The notes under the pieces: model-generated
Told to the model about the DNA's origin: nothing
Database searches by the model: none
The model's input: the letters and a program-made list of their open reading frames with translations, nothing else
Source of the DNA: Lactiplantibacillus plantarum EGD-AQ4
GTDB lineage: Bacteria; Bacillota; Bacilli; Lactobacillales; Lactobacillaceae
Assembly (NCBI RefSeq): GCF_000463075.2
Contig: NZ_AVAQ01000050.1
Span: 79,221 to 143,220, forward strand
Reading direction: 5' to 3'
DNA length: 64,000 nucleotides
Shown: positions 43,901-52,466 of the stretch, one piece after another
Layout: every line of letters starts with the position of its first letter
Position numbering within the stretch: the stretch's first letter is position 1
Translations under genes and position numbers: made by a program

Positions 43901-44194
43901 ATATTCACGAACTGCACCAGTCGTTTTATTTGTATATGTATACTGGTGCATCACTGTAAATTTAGTTGCCACATCATCAAGCTGTTGATCATCCACTATT
44001 GTGGTCAATGTTTGCGCTAAGTCCAACGTAAACCGGTAGTTAACCTCATCAGCTTCAACACTGAGCACTTCTTTATTTAAATAATAGGATTGCACATGAT
44101 TAGTGAGAAGCAATTGTAAGTTCTCAAATCTACTGTTCTGAGAGGTCTCAATCACTAATTTACCAGAACTAATCGCTACTGCTATCTTTCTCAA
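40916..44194 (-). CDS. Large teichoic-acid glycerophosphotransferase with two TagF-like domains
   Basis: About 1092 residues from a TTG 7 nt after GGAGGG; a TTG at 44209 is part of that ribosome site. An N-terminal non-catalytic region (~1-320) precedes two CDP-glycerol glycerophosphotransferase domains. Domain 1 (~320-670) has IFLQHGVFGTKN and LTDYSSVAFDFSFLHRPVLYYQFD. Domain 2 (~728-1080) has YLQTWHGTPLKKMQHD, GYPRNDLFF, LYAPTFRDYE and ITDYSSIMFDYLDTNKPIYFF. Each keeps the His of HG(T/V) and the TDYSS motif. Such enzymes add glycerol phosphate (or a related unit) from CDP-alcohols to growing teichoic acid at the membrane. The two different domains may act on different acceptors. Confidence 0.85.
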   Translation of the reverse strand: MRKIAVAISSGKLVIETSQNSRFENLQLLLTNHVQSYYLNKEVLSVEADEVNYRFTLDLAQTLTTIVDDQQLDDVATKFTVMHQYTYTNKTTGAVREYDRALRIPVRREWQLANVERFWNTEHSHYLQPYVTKKNALAFLLDRELSLKHYVNYKIIRKIKVQEDRVAFEGFFDTLFFPLADCRMAIVERSGEKTYQRSFEYHPVETKYSRIYRYAYKIELTMSELSDYLKQLDQSNELSLDLFFIGHLVGTDVPLKFRVGNPRFITNYTMKGELALQDSTKKQWLSLVPYFTIKGLNLSFTFNAYQQDAYAYFRAHRHHWRAVAKQAADRDIWIIGERSYKAQDNGFRFFKYLREQHPEVEAYYVIRKDSIERKNVEPLGNVIDFGSAEHFEKVIQAKYICGTHHPDFLYPIRSKSYEQHIHAKRIFLQHGVFGTKNIAPFYGKSVVNGFYTDLFITSSPKEKQIAVSDLGYDDKEVAVTGLARFDSLFKNDLPVKRQLLIIPTWRDWITNDEIFEKSEYLARYRELLFDDRLKEFSERYQMEIVFCLHPNMQAYVDYFKDAPVTIVHQGEVDVQVLIKESAMMLTDYSSVAFDFSFLHRPVLYYQFDRKRFIGKYTSHIDLDKELPGPITDSLDQIFDQLVQYGAQDFAMRPQDIQKADRFIAHRDTQSCDRIFSAVTQLQDKTVKEKIRSDVFYLKLQQRFRRTRKLYFPTMKFLYWFWSHFSAVKPNRIMFESSVGKRYEDSPRVIYEAMVNLYPDLEYIWVSRNNQPLQANPNTKIVRRLSFDYYRYLATSRYWINNQNFPTYLTKRKGTAYLQTWHGTPLKKMQHDQEVISGRKPGYLKRVTHAKNQWTALVSPSPYATKAFRSAFQYEGPVIEKGYPRNDLFFADDVEETRQKIRKQLDIAADKKVILYAPTFRDYEKSHGRFVLDNQLDFEAFERQLGDDYVLLMREHVVVASKLQIPEAMKHNIINVSNYPSVQELMIASDMLITDYSSIMFDYLDTNKPIYFFCYDLEKYLTLRGVYFDFTKEVPGPLVERASALFDEISQGDQYWQTYGEKYQAFKQKFAPHDGKHTASIVYQTFFSMVNKH

Positions 44195-44352
44195 ACAGAT
44201 TCCCTCCAAAATTCCAGCGCCACTTACCGCTGTGGTGTTGCGCTATCCGTCCAAATATTAAAGTCCTTTTATAATCTTCAAAACTTGGTTCATGATTTAA
44301 TAGACAAGTGTTTCAAATCACTTTATGCTGATTAAAACTGACATTAACTATC

Positions 44353-44389
44353 ATTATAGCATGTAAGCGCTATCCGCCCGAACATTATC
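44353..44389 (-). promoter_or_regulatory. Promoter shared in sequence with the tagD promoter
   Basis: Minus strand reads TTACATGCTATAATG with an extended -10 (TGC-TATAAT at 44353-44358), preceded by a GTTCGGGCGGATAGCG block. The same layout recurs at 51376-51412. The start codon is ~160 nt downstream, so a long leader is expected. Confidence 0.6.
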
Positions 44390-44423
44390 CATATTCCGGC
44401 TGAACAATAACTAACACAACTAG

Positions 44424-44468
44424 TAAAGGCAACCTATTCTCAAACGTGCAAGAATAGATTGCCTTTAA
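44424..44468 (-). terminator. Terminator of the GT2-TagF gene
   Basis: TAAAGGCAACCTATTCT / AGAATAGATTGCCTTTA, 16 of 17 pairs. The T-tract on the minus strand is weak. Confidence 0.6.
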
Positions 44469-44532
44469 TGATTATACAGTTGTTTACCTGTAATCCGGTG
44501 CAAGAACTCGTTACTGTACACCACACATGTGA

Positions 44533-47500
44533 TTACGAATTCATGTCAGTTTCCAAAATTTTAGAGATATTTACCATCATCAGCCAGACGTCTTGTCCTT
44601 GTACTTGTGCATTTATCCAATAACCACCGGTATACAAGTCATCAGTGCTAAAGTTGGTTGGCACGATACAGCCAATTTTGTTGATCGTAACTAAACCATC
44701 AGTCCTAGTCTCATCAAAGTTCCCAACAAACTGGTCGCCTGGTAATCCAGGAATATTTTTCCAAAGCAGACTAGCTGGTGCGATTTTAACTTGATCGTGA
44801 ACTGCGTAGCCTTCAGCTGTATCAACTTCACGCCGCTGATAAGCTGGTTGTCCGTCAAGTACGATATTTAATAACCGTTTGGTTGCCTGACCGTCTTCCC
44901 AGCCAGCAAATTTTTTCAAAAATCGGTGATACTTGTCATTATCGATAAAGCGCGCTGGTTCAGTTATGGCTTCATTAATCAACGGCATCAATTCATCATT
45001 GTTCCCAACGATTGGTCCCGGAACAGTTGATTCATAATCCATATAGAATCCCCGAATATCATCCGCATAGGCGGCCAAATCATAGGCGTAGAAAATCATC
45101 GGTCGTTTCAGAATGGCATAATCGAAGAACACACTGGAATAATCCGTAATTAGAAGATCACTAATTAAGTAAAGGTCTGAAATGTCTTCATAATCACTAA
45201 CATTGATTACTCGTTTGCCATAGCCTGACAAATCCAAGTTATTAGCAATCATGTAATGGGTCCGAATTAAAATAATCGTATCATCTGGTGTTTCCCGAAT
45301 AAATTGATTTAAATCCAGATGTAATTCCGCACGAAAATGATCAGCTCGAACAAAGTCATTATCCCGCCAAGTCGGCGCATATAAGACTACATGGGCATTA
45401 TCATCAATATTGAGATGTCGCTTAATATTCAAAATATCAGCGGCTGTCGCTGTACTTAATCGGTCATTACGCGGATAGCCTGTCGGCAATAACTGCGCAT
45501 AATTTTTTCTAAAAGCATGATGCATGATTTCGTACGAGTAAGGATTAGGTGTCAGCAAGTAATCCCACCGAGAAGAATCCCGGACGACCTGCTTATGATA
45601 CTTCATCCGCGTCAAGCCCGGCATGGTTACCTGTTGGACATCGGTTCCAATCGTCTTTAGCGGCGTCCCATGCCACGTCTGAACAACGATCGTTCCTCTA
45701 GGTTTAATCCACCGAAAAGGCCGTCGAACATTGGTAAACCAATACTTAGCCCGTGCTTGCTTCCAAATACCTTTAAAACTGAATCGAGTCACGTATGGAA
45801 TTTGATGGTCAATAAAGTACTGTTCATAGTCTTTATTGACGTTCCAATAAGCCTTGATTTGCGGATAATTGACCTTCATATACTCATAAATGGCCTTGGG
45901 ATTATCCGAATATTGGCGGCCAAAAAAGCTTTCAAAGATTGCAATATTCTTCTTCGGCAGTTTCTGTCCCAACGCATTGAGCAGCTGCGACTGTAGGTTA
46001 GTCAATTTGAATAACCGAGTCACCTTATTACCAATCAAATGACTCACAACGGAATCCTGTGACGTCGGCTTTAAGTTCAACATCGCTTCAGTTAGTCGCT
46101 CGGTTGCGTCACCAGCACGTCCATACTGACAGAACCGATCATAAAATTCAGTCATTTTATCTTGGTAGGTTGCCTTTACCGTATCAATATGTTGTAACGC
46201 CTCAATTACGTCTTCAGTCGTCTTAGCCACTGGACCAGGAACCGTTGCATCATAGTCCATATAGATGCCACGATTAGCCGGGTCGAGATACCAATCCTTG
46301 TCATAGGCAAAGAAGACCATCGGCTTACGTAAGTATCCAAAATCAAACATCACACTAGAATAATCTGTAATCAAAACATCACTGATCAGATATAAATCAT
46401 TAATATTATTATAATCACTGACATCGTAAACGAATCCACTCTGGTTAACAAAGTTTTGTGAATGCGAAACAAAGTAATGCAATCGCATTAACAACACATA
46501 GTCGTTTCCTAGTGCTGCCTGCATTCGCTCTAAATCCAATGCCAAGTCAAATGGCTTATCAGTCGTTCGGTACGTGGGCGCATACAGCACGACCTGTTTG
46601 TCAGCCGGAATGCCCAAATGACGTTTGATTTTTTTAATATACGTTGCGTGATTATTCTGAATTAGCTCATCAGTTCGCGGAAATCCAGTCGTCACTATTT
46701 TCTGTTCCGGATAATCAAACGCCCGTGCGCCATGTTCAAGCATAAAATCAGATGGTACCGACATTAAATCCCAGCGACCAATCCGATAGGCGAATTTCTT
46801 TTGAATATTATTAGAAGCTTGCTTGAAATGCGGCTCGTCGAATCCCATGACCTTCATAAAAGTGCCATGTAAGGTTTCAACCTCAATCTGGCCACGCCGT
46901 TTTGCATACTGATTAGGAAAATTCGTATTCTGCACTAAGTACTTCGCCCGTGCCATGTAATACCAGTATTTAAATGACATGCGCCGAACACGAACGCCTG
47001 GTCCACTGATTGGTGTTTGTTCATCCTTAAAGACCCACACAAACTTCATCGATGGATGTTGCGCGACTAAATACTCATACATCGCCCGCGGGCTATCATT
47101 AAACAATTGTCCCCATAAGCTCTCAAAAACAACCGTATTAGTTTTGAGTGGCAATAAGCGCATCAGGGGGTACAAGATCGAAAAAGATAAGCCACGCCGA
47201 ATTTTGGTTCGATCAATCCACGGACGTTTCCGTATAATGCTCAGCTTCAAATACCCAAATTTATCAGTATAGGCAGACGCAGTGGCTGCTTTCACAATTG
47301 TCGTCTTATCAATGAGGTGCTCGCTCGTTAAATTATAACTATAAACTCGGAAGCGCCGATTATTGCCATCACTCATCTTTAAATCTAGGTACAACTGATA
47401 CCTACCTGCCAGAACTGCTAATTGCTGCTTTTGATTCAGTAATACGTCACCTACTAACCGATTGGATGCTTGCCGAGTCACGACACCACCATTCAAGTAA

Positions 47501-49560
47501 CGATTGACCAAGTTGGTCGACAATAGTTCAATCTTGCCACCAGTAGTCGCTAAATTTGCGACGGTATCATTATTGAATTGCAAAATCAGATGATTGCCAT
47601 CTGATTTCGTTTGAATATCAGCCTTGCCCAACATAAGTGCGGCAACATCTGGTTGAATCCACAAGCCTTTACCCAACTTAGGATTCAACGCAATACTCAA
47701 GTCAGTGCCAAATAAAACTGCCGGTGTTGGCATCTCAAATTTAAAATCTGGAACAACCGTTACGCCAGTTTCTGGGTTTGTAAAGGTCAACGCAACTGCA
47801 TGATTTAAAAATCGCTTGAGCAATTTACTATCGATGCGGTAAGTAAATTCCCCATCAATGATCTGTTTTTGACCCATGACAACTCCGCTAACCGCTAATG
47901 CCAACACTGCCTCAGGAGTACGACCTTCAACAATCAACGCATCATCAGAATCAAGTCGAACTTTGGTTAACAAAGTGGGATCAGGTTTACTGCCGACAGC
48001 TAAAGTTTCTGTTGGCAGTAGACCGATTGTGATCTGCCAATTCGTATTGTAGCCATAGACAATTGAACGCGGTTGGCCATCAATCTCAAACGGCGCAATT
48101 CTTCCGGCGCCTTTTCGTGGCTGGCCCAAGTACGTTGTCACAACCTTATCCGTCTTCGTCGCTTGATAATCGATTCTGATTTTATAGGTTCCTTCACTAA
48201 GCGATTGGTTAACTTGTGCCATGTCTAACACCAACGTAAACTTGCTTGAAGGAACTGGCATTCTTCTCAGATGCAGATTAAACATCGTAAATTGACGCTT
48301 AAAAGTCGTCACAGGTAACTGATCTCCTGTGTCGAGATTCTCCAAATAAACTTTGATAACTTCTGGATTATGTGGAAAATGTCGTGGTATTTGCCTTCTT
48401 AATTGGAGGCTACCACTTATCATAATCGAATTGCCCACACGTCGCACCCGAGTCAATCGAGTGGTCAGGGTTTTGGGCGCATGAAAATTAGGAATACCCA
48501 GATCTTTTTTCTCAGTCTGGGCAGCCCGACCGCTGAACGCATTCGCTGAAATGCGCTTTAACACTTCAAACTCACCATGTATTAACGCATAGTATTGAGA
48601 TTGTTTTTTCACAGACAACTGCTTCAAGATTGGTGTCTCTAACAAGTCCCAACTTCTAAAGAAGTTAATCGTGGTCTCCTGAAACTGATAAACAAACGAT
48701 TCATCAGCATCCGCAATATCGTCCATAAAAAGTGGAATATCAAGATCTAACAATTTGAATACCACTTGTTGTTTAATCTTTCCATGCCACAAGTCATGCG
48801 CTTGTAATAACGTTTTGACTTGATTGACACTCGTGATTCGGTCAAGATACTTGGGCAATTCATTTTTGACTTGCGTAAACGATGCCTTAGTCCCGTTCTC
48901 ACGCCAGCGCCAGTTATAAACCACATCGGTAAGAATATCGATCCCAGCACTCTTCAGAAAAGCATTCAACGTGAATGAAACATCTTCGTAAATCTGTCCC
49001 GTGGGGAACGTAATGCCGTTCTCACGTAACAACGGCAAGGAATAAATCTTATTCCAGCTAGTCGTGTCGTACAACAACTCCGGATGGTCAGCAAATGTCG
49101 CATGACGATAATCATCAATAATGGCCTTTTTGTGCAAAAAGGACTGTTTATTGCGCTTGCTATCAAAGCGCCGAACAAACCCAGTTGCGACTTGTGACTT
49201 CGACTTGACTAACGAGCCCATCATTAATTCATAGGCGCGTACGGGCAAAATGTCGTCGCCATCTACAAATGCAAGCCACTCGCCTGTTGCAAGGGTCATC
49301 CCCAGATTTCTGGACGCACTTGGCCCTAGATTATCTGTATTATGAACCGCTTTAAAATTCACATACCGTTGTGCGTAGTCATCAACGATTTGTGACGTCC
49401 CATCATCTGAACAATCATCAATCAGAATAACTTCTAAATTATTAAATGACTGTGCGAGTATTGAATCCAGACATTCTGGTAGATACTCTGCCACATTATA
49501 ACAAGCAACAACGACACTCAATCGATTGGACACTTGCTTAACTAATCCTATATCTTTCAC
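44533..49560 (-). CDS. Giant GT2 glycosyltransferase fused to two TagF-like glycerophosphotransferase domains
   Basis: About 1675 residues from a GTG 7 nt after AGGTG; an upstream GTG at 49569 overlaps that site. Residues ~10-240 are a GT-A family 2 transferase (LSVVVACYNVAEYLPECLDSIL, VILIDDCSDDGTS, WLAFVDGDDIL). Residues ~330-790 are beta-rich linker domains. TagF-like domain 1 (~810-1150) has VETLHGTFMKVMG and ITDYSSVMFDFGYLRKPMVFF. Domain 2 (~1205-1560) has VQTWHGTPLKTIG, GYPRNDRL, LYAPTWRDND and ITDYSSVFFDYAILKRPM. A C-terminal ~80-residue tail with GYWINAQVQGQDVWLM may be SH3/GW-like. It could glycosylate and extend teichoic-acid chains in one polypeptide. Confidence 0.87.
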   Translation of the reverse strand: MKDIGLVKQVSNRLSVVVACYNVAEYLPECLDSILAQSFNNLEVILIDDCSDDGTSQIVDDYAQRYVNFKAVHNTDNLGPSASRNLGMTLATGEWLAFVDGDDILPVRAYELMMGSLVKSKSQVATGFVRRFDSKRNKQSFLHKKAIIDDYRHATFADHPELLYDTTSWNKIYSLPLLRENGITFPTGQIYEDVSFTLNAFLKSAGIDILTDVVYNWRWRENGTKASFTQVKNELPKYLDRITSVNQVKTLLQAHDLWHGKIKQQVVFKLLDLDIPLFMDDIADADESFVYQFQETTINFFRSWDLLETPILKQLSVKKQSQYYALIHGEFEVLKRISANAFSGRAAQTEKKDLGIPNFHAPKTLTTRLTRVRRVGNSIMISGSLQLRRQIPRHFPHNPEVIKVYLENLDTGDQLPVTTFKRQFTMFNLHLRRMPVPSSKFTLVLDMAQVNQSLSEGTYKIRIDYQATKTDKVVTTYLGQPRKGAGRIAPFEIDGQPRSIVYGYNTNWQITIGLLPTETLAVGSKPDPTLLTKVRLDSDDALIVEGRTPEAVLALAVSGVVMGQKQIIDGEFTYRIDSKLLKRFLNHAVALTFTNPETGVTVVPDFKFEMPTPAVLFGTDLSIALNPKLGKGLWIQPDVAALMLGKADIQTKSDGNHLILQFNNDTVANLATTGGKIELLSTNLVNRYLNGGVVTRQASNRLVGDVLLNQKQQLAVLAGRYQLYLDLKMSDGNNRRFRVYSYNLTSEHLIDKTTIVKAATASAYTDKFGYLKLSIIRKRPWIDRTKIRRGLSFSILYPLMRLLPLKTNTVVFESLWGQLFNDSPRAMYEYLVAQHPSMKFVWVFKDEQTPISGPGVRVRRMSFKYWYYMARAKYLVQNTNFPNQYAKRRGQIEVETLHGTFMKVMGFDEPHFKQASNNIQKKFAYRIGRWDLMSVPSDFMLEHGARAFDYPEQKIVTTGFPRTDELIQNNHATYIKKIKRHLGIPADKQVVLYAPTYRTTDKPFDLALDLERMQAALGNDYVLLMRLHYFVSHSQNFVNQSGFVYDVSDYNNINDLYLISDVLITDYSSVMFDFGYLRKPMVFFAYDKDWYLDPANRGIYMDYDATVPGPVAKTTEDVIEALQHIDTVKATYQDKMTEFYDRFCQYGRAGDATERLTEAMLNLKPTSQDSVVSHLIGNKVTRLFKLTNLQSQLLNALGQKLPKKNIAIFESFFGRQYSDNPKAIYEYMKVNYPQIKAYWNVNKDYEQYFIDHQIPYVTRFSFKGIWKQARAKYWFTNVRRPFRWIKPRGTIVVQTWHGTPLKTIGTDVQQVTMPGLTRMKYHKQVVRDSSRWDYLLTPNPYSYEIMHHAFRKNYAQLLPTGYPRNDRLSTATAADILNIKRHLNIDDNAHVVLYAPTWRDNDFVRADHFRAELHLDLNQFIRETPDDTIILIRTHYMIANNLDLSGYGKRVINVSDYEDISDLYLISDLLITDYSSVFFDYAILKRPMIFYAYDLAAYADDIRGFYMDYESTVPGPIVGNNDELMPLINEAITEPARFIDNDKYHRFLKKFAGWEDGQATKRLLNIVLDGQPAYQRREVDTAEGYAVHDQVKIAPASLLWKNIPGLPGDQFVGNFDETRTDGLVTINKIGCIVPTNFSTDDLYTGGYWINAQVQGQDVWLMMVNISKILETDMNS

Positions 49561-49685
49561 AATCTTCACCTATGTCTAAAATTTCAAATATTCTCTGTCT
49601 AGTTGCACCCTAAATCCACACGGACTGCCGGTTTAGACACCGTCCCATGTAAAAGCGAATCAGCATCTAAAGCCTGACGTACTTT

Positions 49686-50903
49686 CTATGAAGGCTCGGT
49701 TACCTTAGCCGCTTTCTTATTCGCCTCTGCCTCCATCAACGCCACGACCCGTTCACTAGCGGTTCCCTTTTCCCACGTCGTAAATTGCTGACGGAAGGCG
49801 GTCATTTTAGCCGCGTATGCCGGATAATTGCCCTGACTTAAGAATTGTTCCAAGGCACTGACGAAATCCAGTTCGTTCGTGACGACTGGGCCAGGAACCT
49901 TGTCATAGTCAAAGTAAAAGCCACGAATATCACCTTGATAATGCGCCAAATCATACGGGTAGAATAACATCGGCCGATTTAAAATCGCATAATCAAACAT
50001 GACAGAAGAATAATCCGTAATCAGTAAATCACTAATTAAATATAAATCATCGATATCTTCATCGACACAGACTTTGACCTGCGCTTCGAAGCCATGAATG
50101 TTGATTGATTCTGCCACTAAATAATGCGGTCGGATGATGAGCACATCATCTTTACCCAACGCGTTAACGACCTTACTCAAGCTAAAAGGCAAGGTCATCT
50201 TATACATGCTCTTGCGGATGAAATAATCATCTCGCCAAGTTGGCGCATACAAAATCACTTTACCTGTCTTGTGGCCAATAATTTTTTGTTTAATTGCCGC
50301 CAAAGCTTGTGGATCTTTAGCTTGATTCACTAACCGGTCATTGCGCGGATAGCCGTAGTCCAAAAATTGATTATGAAAATCAAACGCCCGGCGAAAAATA
50401 TCCTTGGAGAATTGATTAGGCGCAATTAAGTAATCCCACCGCCGACTCTCCGTGGTGAAATTCTGACGATACTGTTCCGTATCCGTTCCCGGCATGGAGA
50501 CGTTCGGAATATCAATCCCGAGCCGTTTTAACGGCGTCCCGTGCCAAGTCTGAATATAGGTCGTCTTCGAATTCTTACGCAACCAATATGGTAAGCGCGC
50601 ATTTAAGACCCAGAATTCAGCGACCGGTGCCACCCATAGCCATTGCAGGGAAAAGCGCGGAATAATCGTCATTTGGGGATATCGGCGCTTGGCTTCGGCC
50701 AACAATTGCCGCTTAACGCCCCAGACTAAGTGCCAATCAGGATGGGCCGCTTGGAGGGCTTGGTAGACGTACAATGGATTATCTGTTGGCATTTTGCCAT
50801 TAAACGCTTCGAATAATACAACGTGCTTTCGAACCGGGCACATGATCGCAATCAAGTTGAATAACTTGCGATAAACCTGACTAATAATGTTTTTTAATGC
50901 CAT
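49686..50903 (-). CDS. CDP-glycerol glycerophosphotransferase, TagB/TagF type, single domain
   Basis: The protein has 405 residues, close to the ~380 of TagB/TarB primases. Motifs: VVLFEAFNGKMPTDNPLYVYQAL, YIQTWHGTPLKRLG, GYPRNDRLVNQ, ILYAPTWRDDYF, LIITDYSSVMFDYAILNRPMLFYPYD is represented by LLITDYSSVMFDYA, and GFYFDYDKVPGPVV. The N-terminus has an amphipathic or partly hydrophobic start (KLFNLIAIMCP) for membrane association. It follows tagD by 15 nt, so CDP-glycerol made by TagD is passed to this enzyme to prime or extend the poly(glycerol phosphate) chain. Primase versus polymerase cannot be told from sequence. Confidence 0.88.
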   Translation of the reverse strand: MALKNIISQVYRKLFNLIAIMCPVRKHVVLFEAFNGKMPTDNPLYVYQALQAAHPDWHLVWGVKRQLLAEAKRRYPQMTIIPRFSLQWLWVAPVAEFWVLNARLPYWLRKNSKTTYIQTWHGTPLKRLGIDIPNVSMPGTDTEQYRQNFTTESRRWDYLIAPNQFSKDIFRRAFDFHNQFLDYGYPRNDRLVNQAKDPQALAAIKQKIIGHKTGKVILYAPTWRDDYFIRKSMYKMTLPFSLSKVVNALGKDDVLIIRPHYLVAESINIHGFEAQVKVCVDEDIDDLYLISDLLITDYSSVMFDYAILNRPMLFYPYDLAHYQGDIRGFYFDYDKVPGPVVTNELDFVSALEQFLSQGNYPAYAAKMTAFRQQFTTWEKGTASERVVALMEAEANKKAAKVTEPS

Positions 50904-50918
50904 GTATCCATTCCCCGC

Positions 50919-51329
50919 CTAATGTTCGTCTTGGTTGAAATTCAAATCTTTTTTAATCTTAGTCGTTGAGATTTCTGGCGTCCGTGGTAAATAAATCACT
51001 TCAGCATCCGTCTGTTCGCCGACAAAATCGAACTTACCGACCCAGTCGTCACCCATGACAAAGCGGTCAATCTGGTATAATTTCACATCACTGACTTTTT
51101 GGTCCCATGACTTTTCTGGAATCACTAAGTCGACATAGCGGATTGCTTCTAGCAATGCTTTACGTTTCTCATACGAGAAGTACGCCTTCTTCTGCTTGCT
51201 GTTCCAATTAAACTCATCCGTTGATAGCGCAACAATCAAGTAGTCCCCCAATGATTTTGCCCGCTTCAGTAGTTCAATATGCCCATAATGCAATAAATCA
51301 AACGTCCCATATGTGATAACTCGTTTCAT
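50919..51329 (-). CDS. tagD: Glycerol-3-phosphate cytidylyltransferase
   Basis: The protein has 136 residues, the usual TagD size. It makes CDP-glycerol from CTP and sn-glycerol 3-phosphate for teichoic-acid synthesis. Nucleotidyltransferase motifs are GTFDLLHYGHIELLKRA (HxGH), RYVDLVIPE, DRFVMGDDWVGKF and the C-terminal PRTPEISTTKIK (RTxGISTTxI-like). It is the first gene of the tag block on the minus strand, with RBS AGGAGG and an extended -10 promoter that resembles the one before the last tag gene. 15 nt to the next gene. Confidence 0.95.
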   Translation of the reverse strand: MKRVITYGTFDLLHYGHIELLKRAKSLGDYLIVALSTDEFNWNSKQKKAYFSYEKRKALLEAIRYVDLVIPEKSWDQKVSDVKLYQIDRFVMGDDWVGKFDFVGEQTDAEVIYLPRTPEISTTKIKKDLNFNQDEH

Positions 51330-51375
51330 AACAAACTCCTCCTAAATCTATTTTTAATAATTCACATTAACTGAC

Positions 51376-51412
51376 ATTATAGCATGTAAACACCAACCCA
51401 CGGAACGTTATA
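51376..51412 (-). promoter_or_regulatory. tagD promoter
   Basis: Minus strand TTACATGCTATAATG, extended -10 TGC-TATAAT (51376-51381), preceded by GTTCCGTGGGTTGGTG. The -35 is weak. Closely similar to 44353-44389. Confidence 0.65.
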
Positions 51413-51626
51413 CAACTCTCGTAATGATAAATTATAAAATTGTAACTGCAAAATATATCAAAAGGTCCTAACAGTTAGTAAAAACATATTATTATTGCTA
51501 TAAGAATTCATGCTTCATTATCATCGTCGCCGAATCACAAATTATCCCCACAACTTAAGGATTCATTGCGCCACTCCCCCTATTTTGGCCTATAATTAAG
51601 GCAGTGTATCAATGGGAGGAATGTCC

Positions 51627-52409
51627 ATGGCTAAACGTCGTATCACACATGATCCACATCAGTTTGTTAACACCGCCGCTGACCGTCGTCGACTACAGTT
51701 AGCCGTTCAACTCGCATTACCCACAAACGCGCACGTCTTAGCACGTAATTTTGCGCGGTCTAGTGCCAGCTCATATTGGCTACTCATGTTGACGCAACCG
51801 AATCACGCGACGCCGCGTTTTTTGACATTGCGCATCGCTGACCACTTGCTCTGGCTGACAAATCACGACCAGCTCGCAATTAGTTGGGAAGCCGGTAATT
51901 TCACCGCGGTCCAGCAGACCTTGCATCGTCAACTAACACCAGAAACGTTGGCGCGCTACAGTTATCAGTTCACGACCACTGATATCATCACGCTCCGACT
52001 GATTCTACACCTCGAGCAATATCAATTGATCTGGCTGATCCAGCTGGCACCGGAAATTGCCAAGGCCTATAAGAACCAGCACCTCGACTTACGCGATGAT
52101 TTTGGTCAAGCCAAATTACTGTTAGGCAATATGAATAATAGCAGTCTTCAGCTGGTGCCTGTTAAGCAGCCAGCATTTCAGAACCGGCTCAGCCAATACT
52201 TCGGTCGCAACCTGTTATTTTCACAGTTCACCAGTCACCATTTGTTACGGCTATTGCCGACCAATCAATGGATTCGGCCACTACTCAAGGTCTTGCCACC
52301 GACACCCAATCTTGAGCAGCAACTGTCAACACTGTACGGCACCGACTTTGTCCGCATCTACGTTGAAGCCATTCGTCAACAGGCCCGGCTACAAGCGATC
52401 AGTTCCTAA
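51627..52409 (+). CDS. Hypothetical protein between the tag and trehalose loci
   Basis: About 260 residues. The ATG after GGGAGGAATGTCC is preferred to two ATGs inside that site. It is soluble, Leu/Gln-rich, mostly helical (RRRLQLAVQLALPTNAHVLARNFARSSASSYW...; ...LEQQLSTLYGTDFVRIYVEAIRQQARL). No signal peptide, membrane helix or known motif is seen, and I do not recognise the family. A terminator follows. It is divergent from tagD. Confidence 0.75.
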   Translation: MAKRRITHDPHQFVNTAADRRRLQLAVQLALPTNAHVLARNFARSSASSYWLLMLTQPNHATPRFLTLRIADHLLWLTNHDQLAISWEAGNFTAVQQTLHRQLTPETLARYSYQFTTTDIITLRLILHLEQYQLIWLIQLAPEIAKAYKNQHLDLRDDFGQAKLLLGNMNNSSLQLVPVKQPAFQNRLSQYFGRNLLFSQFTSHHLLRLLPTNQWIRPLLKVLPPTPNLEQQLSTLYGTDFVRIYVEAIRQQARLQAISS

Positions 52410-52411
52410 AA

Positions 52412-52450
52412 ATAAGACCCCCGCCACTTTTGAGCAGGAGTCTTTTTTTG
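52412..52450 (+). terminator. Terminator of the hypothetical gene at 51627
   Basis: AAGACCCCCGCC / GAGCAGGAGTCTT stem then a run of T. Confidence 0.75.
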
Positions 52451-52466
52451 ATTCAACCGTCAAACG

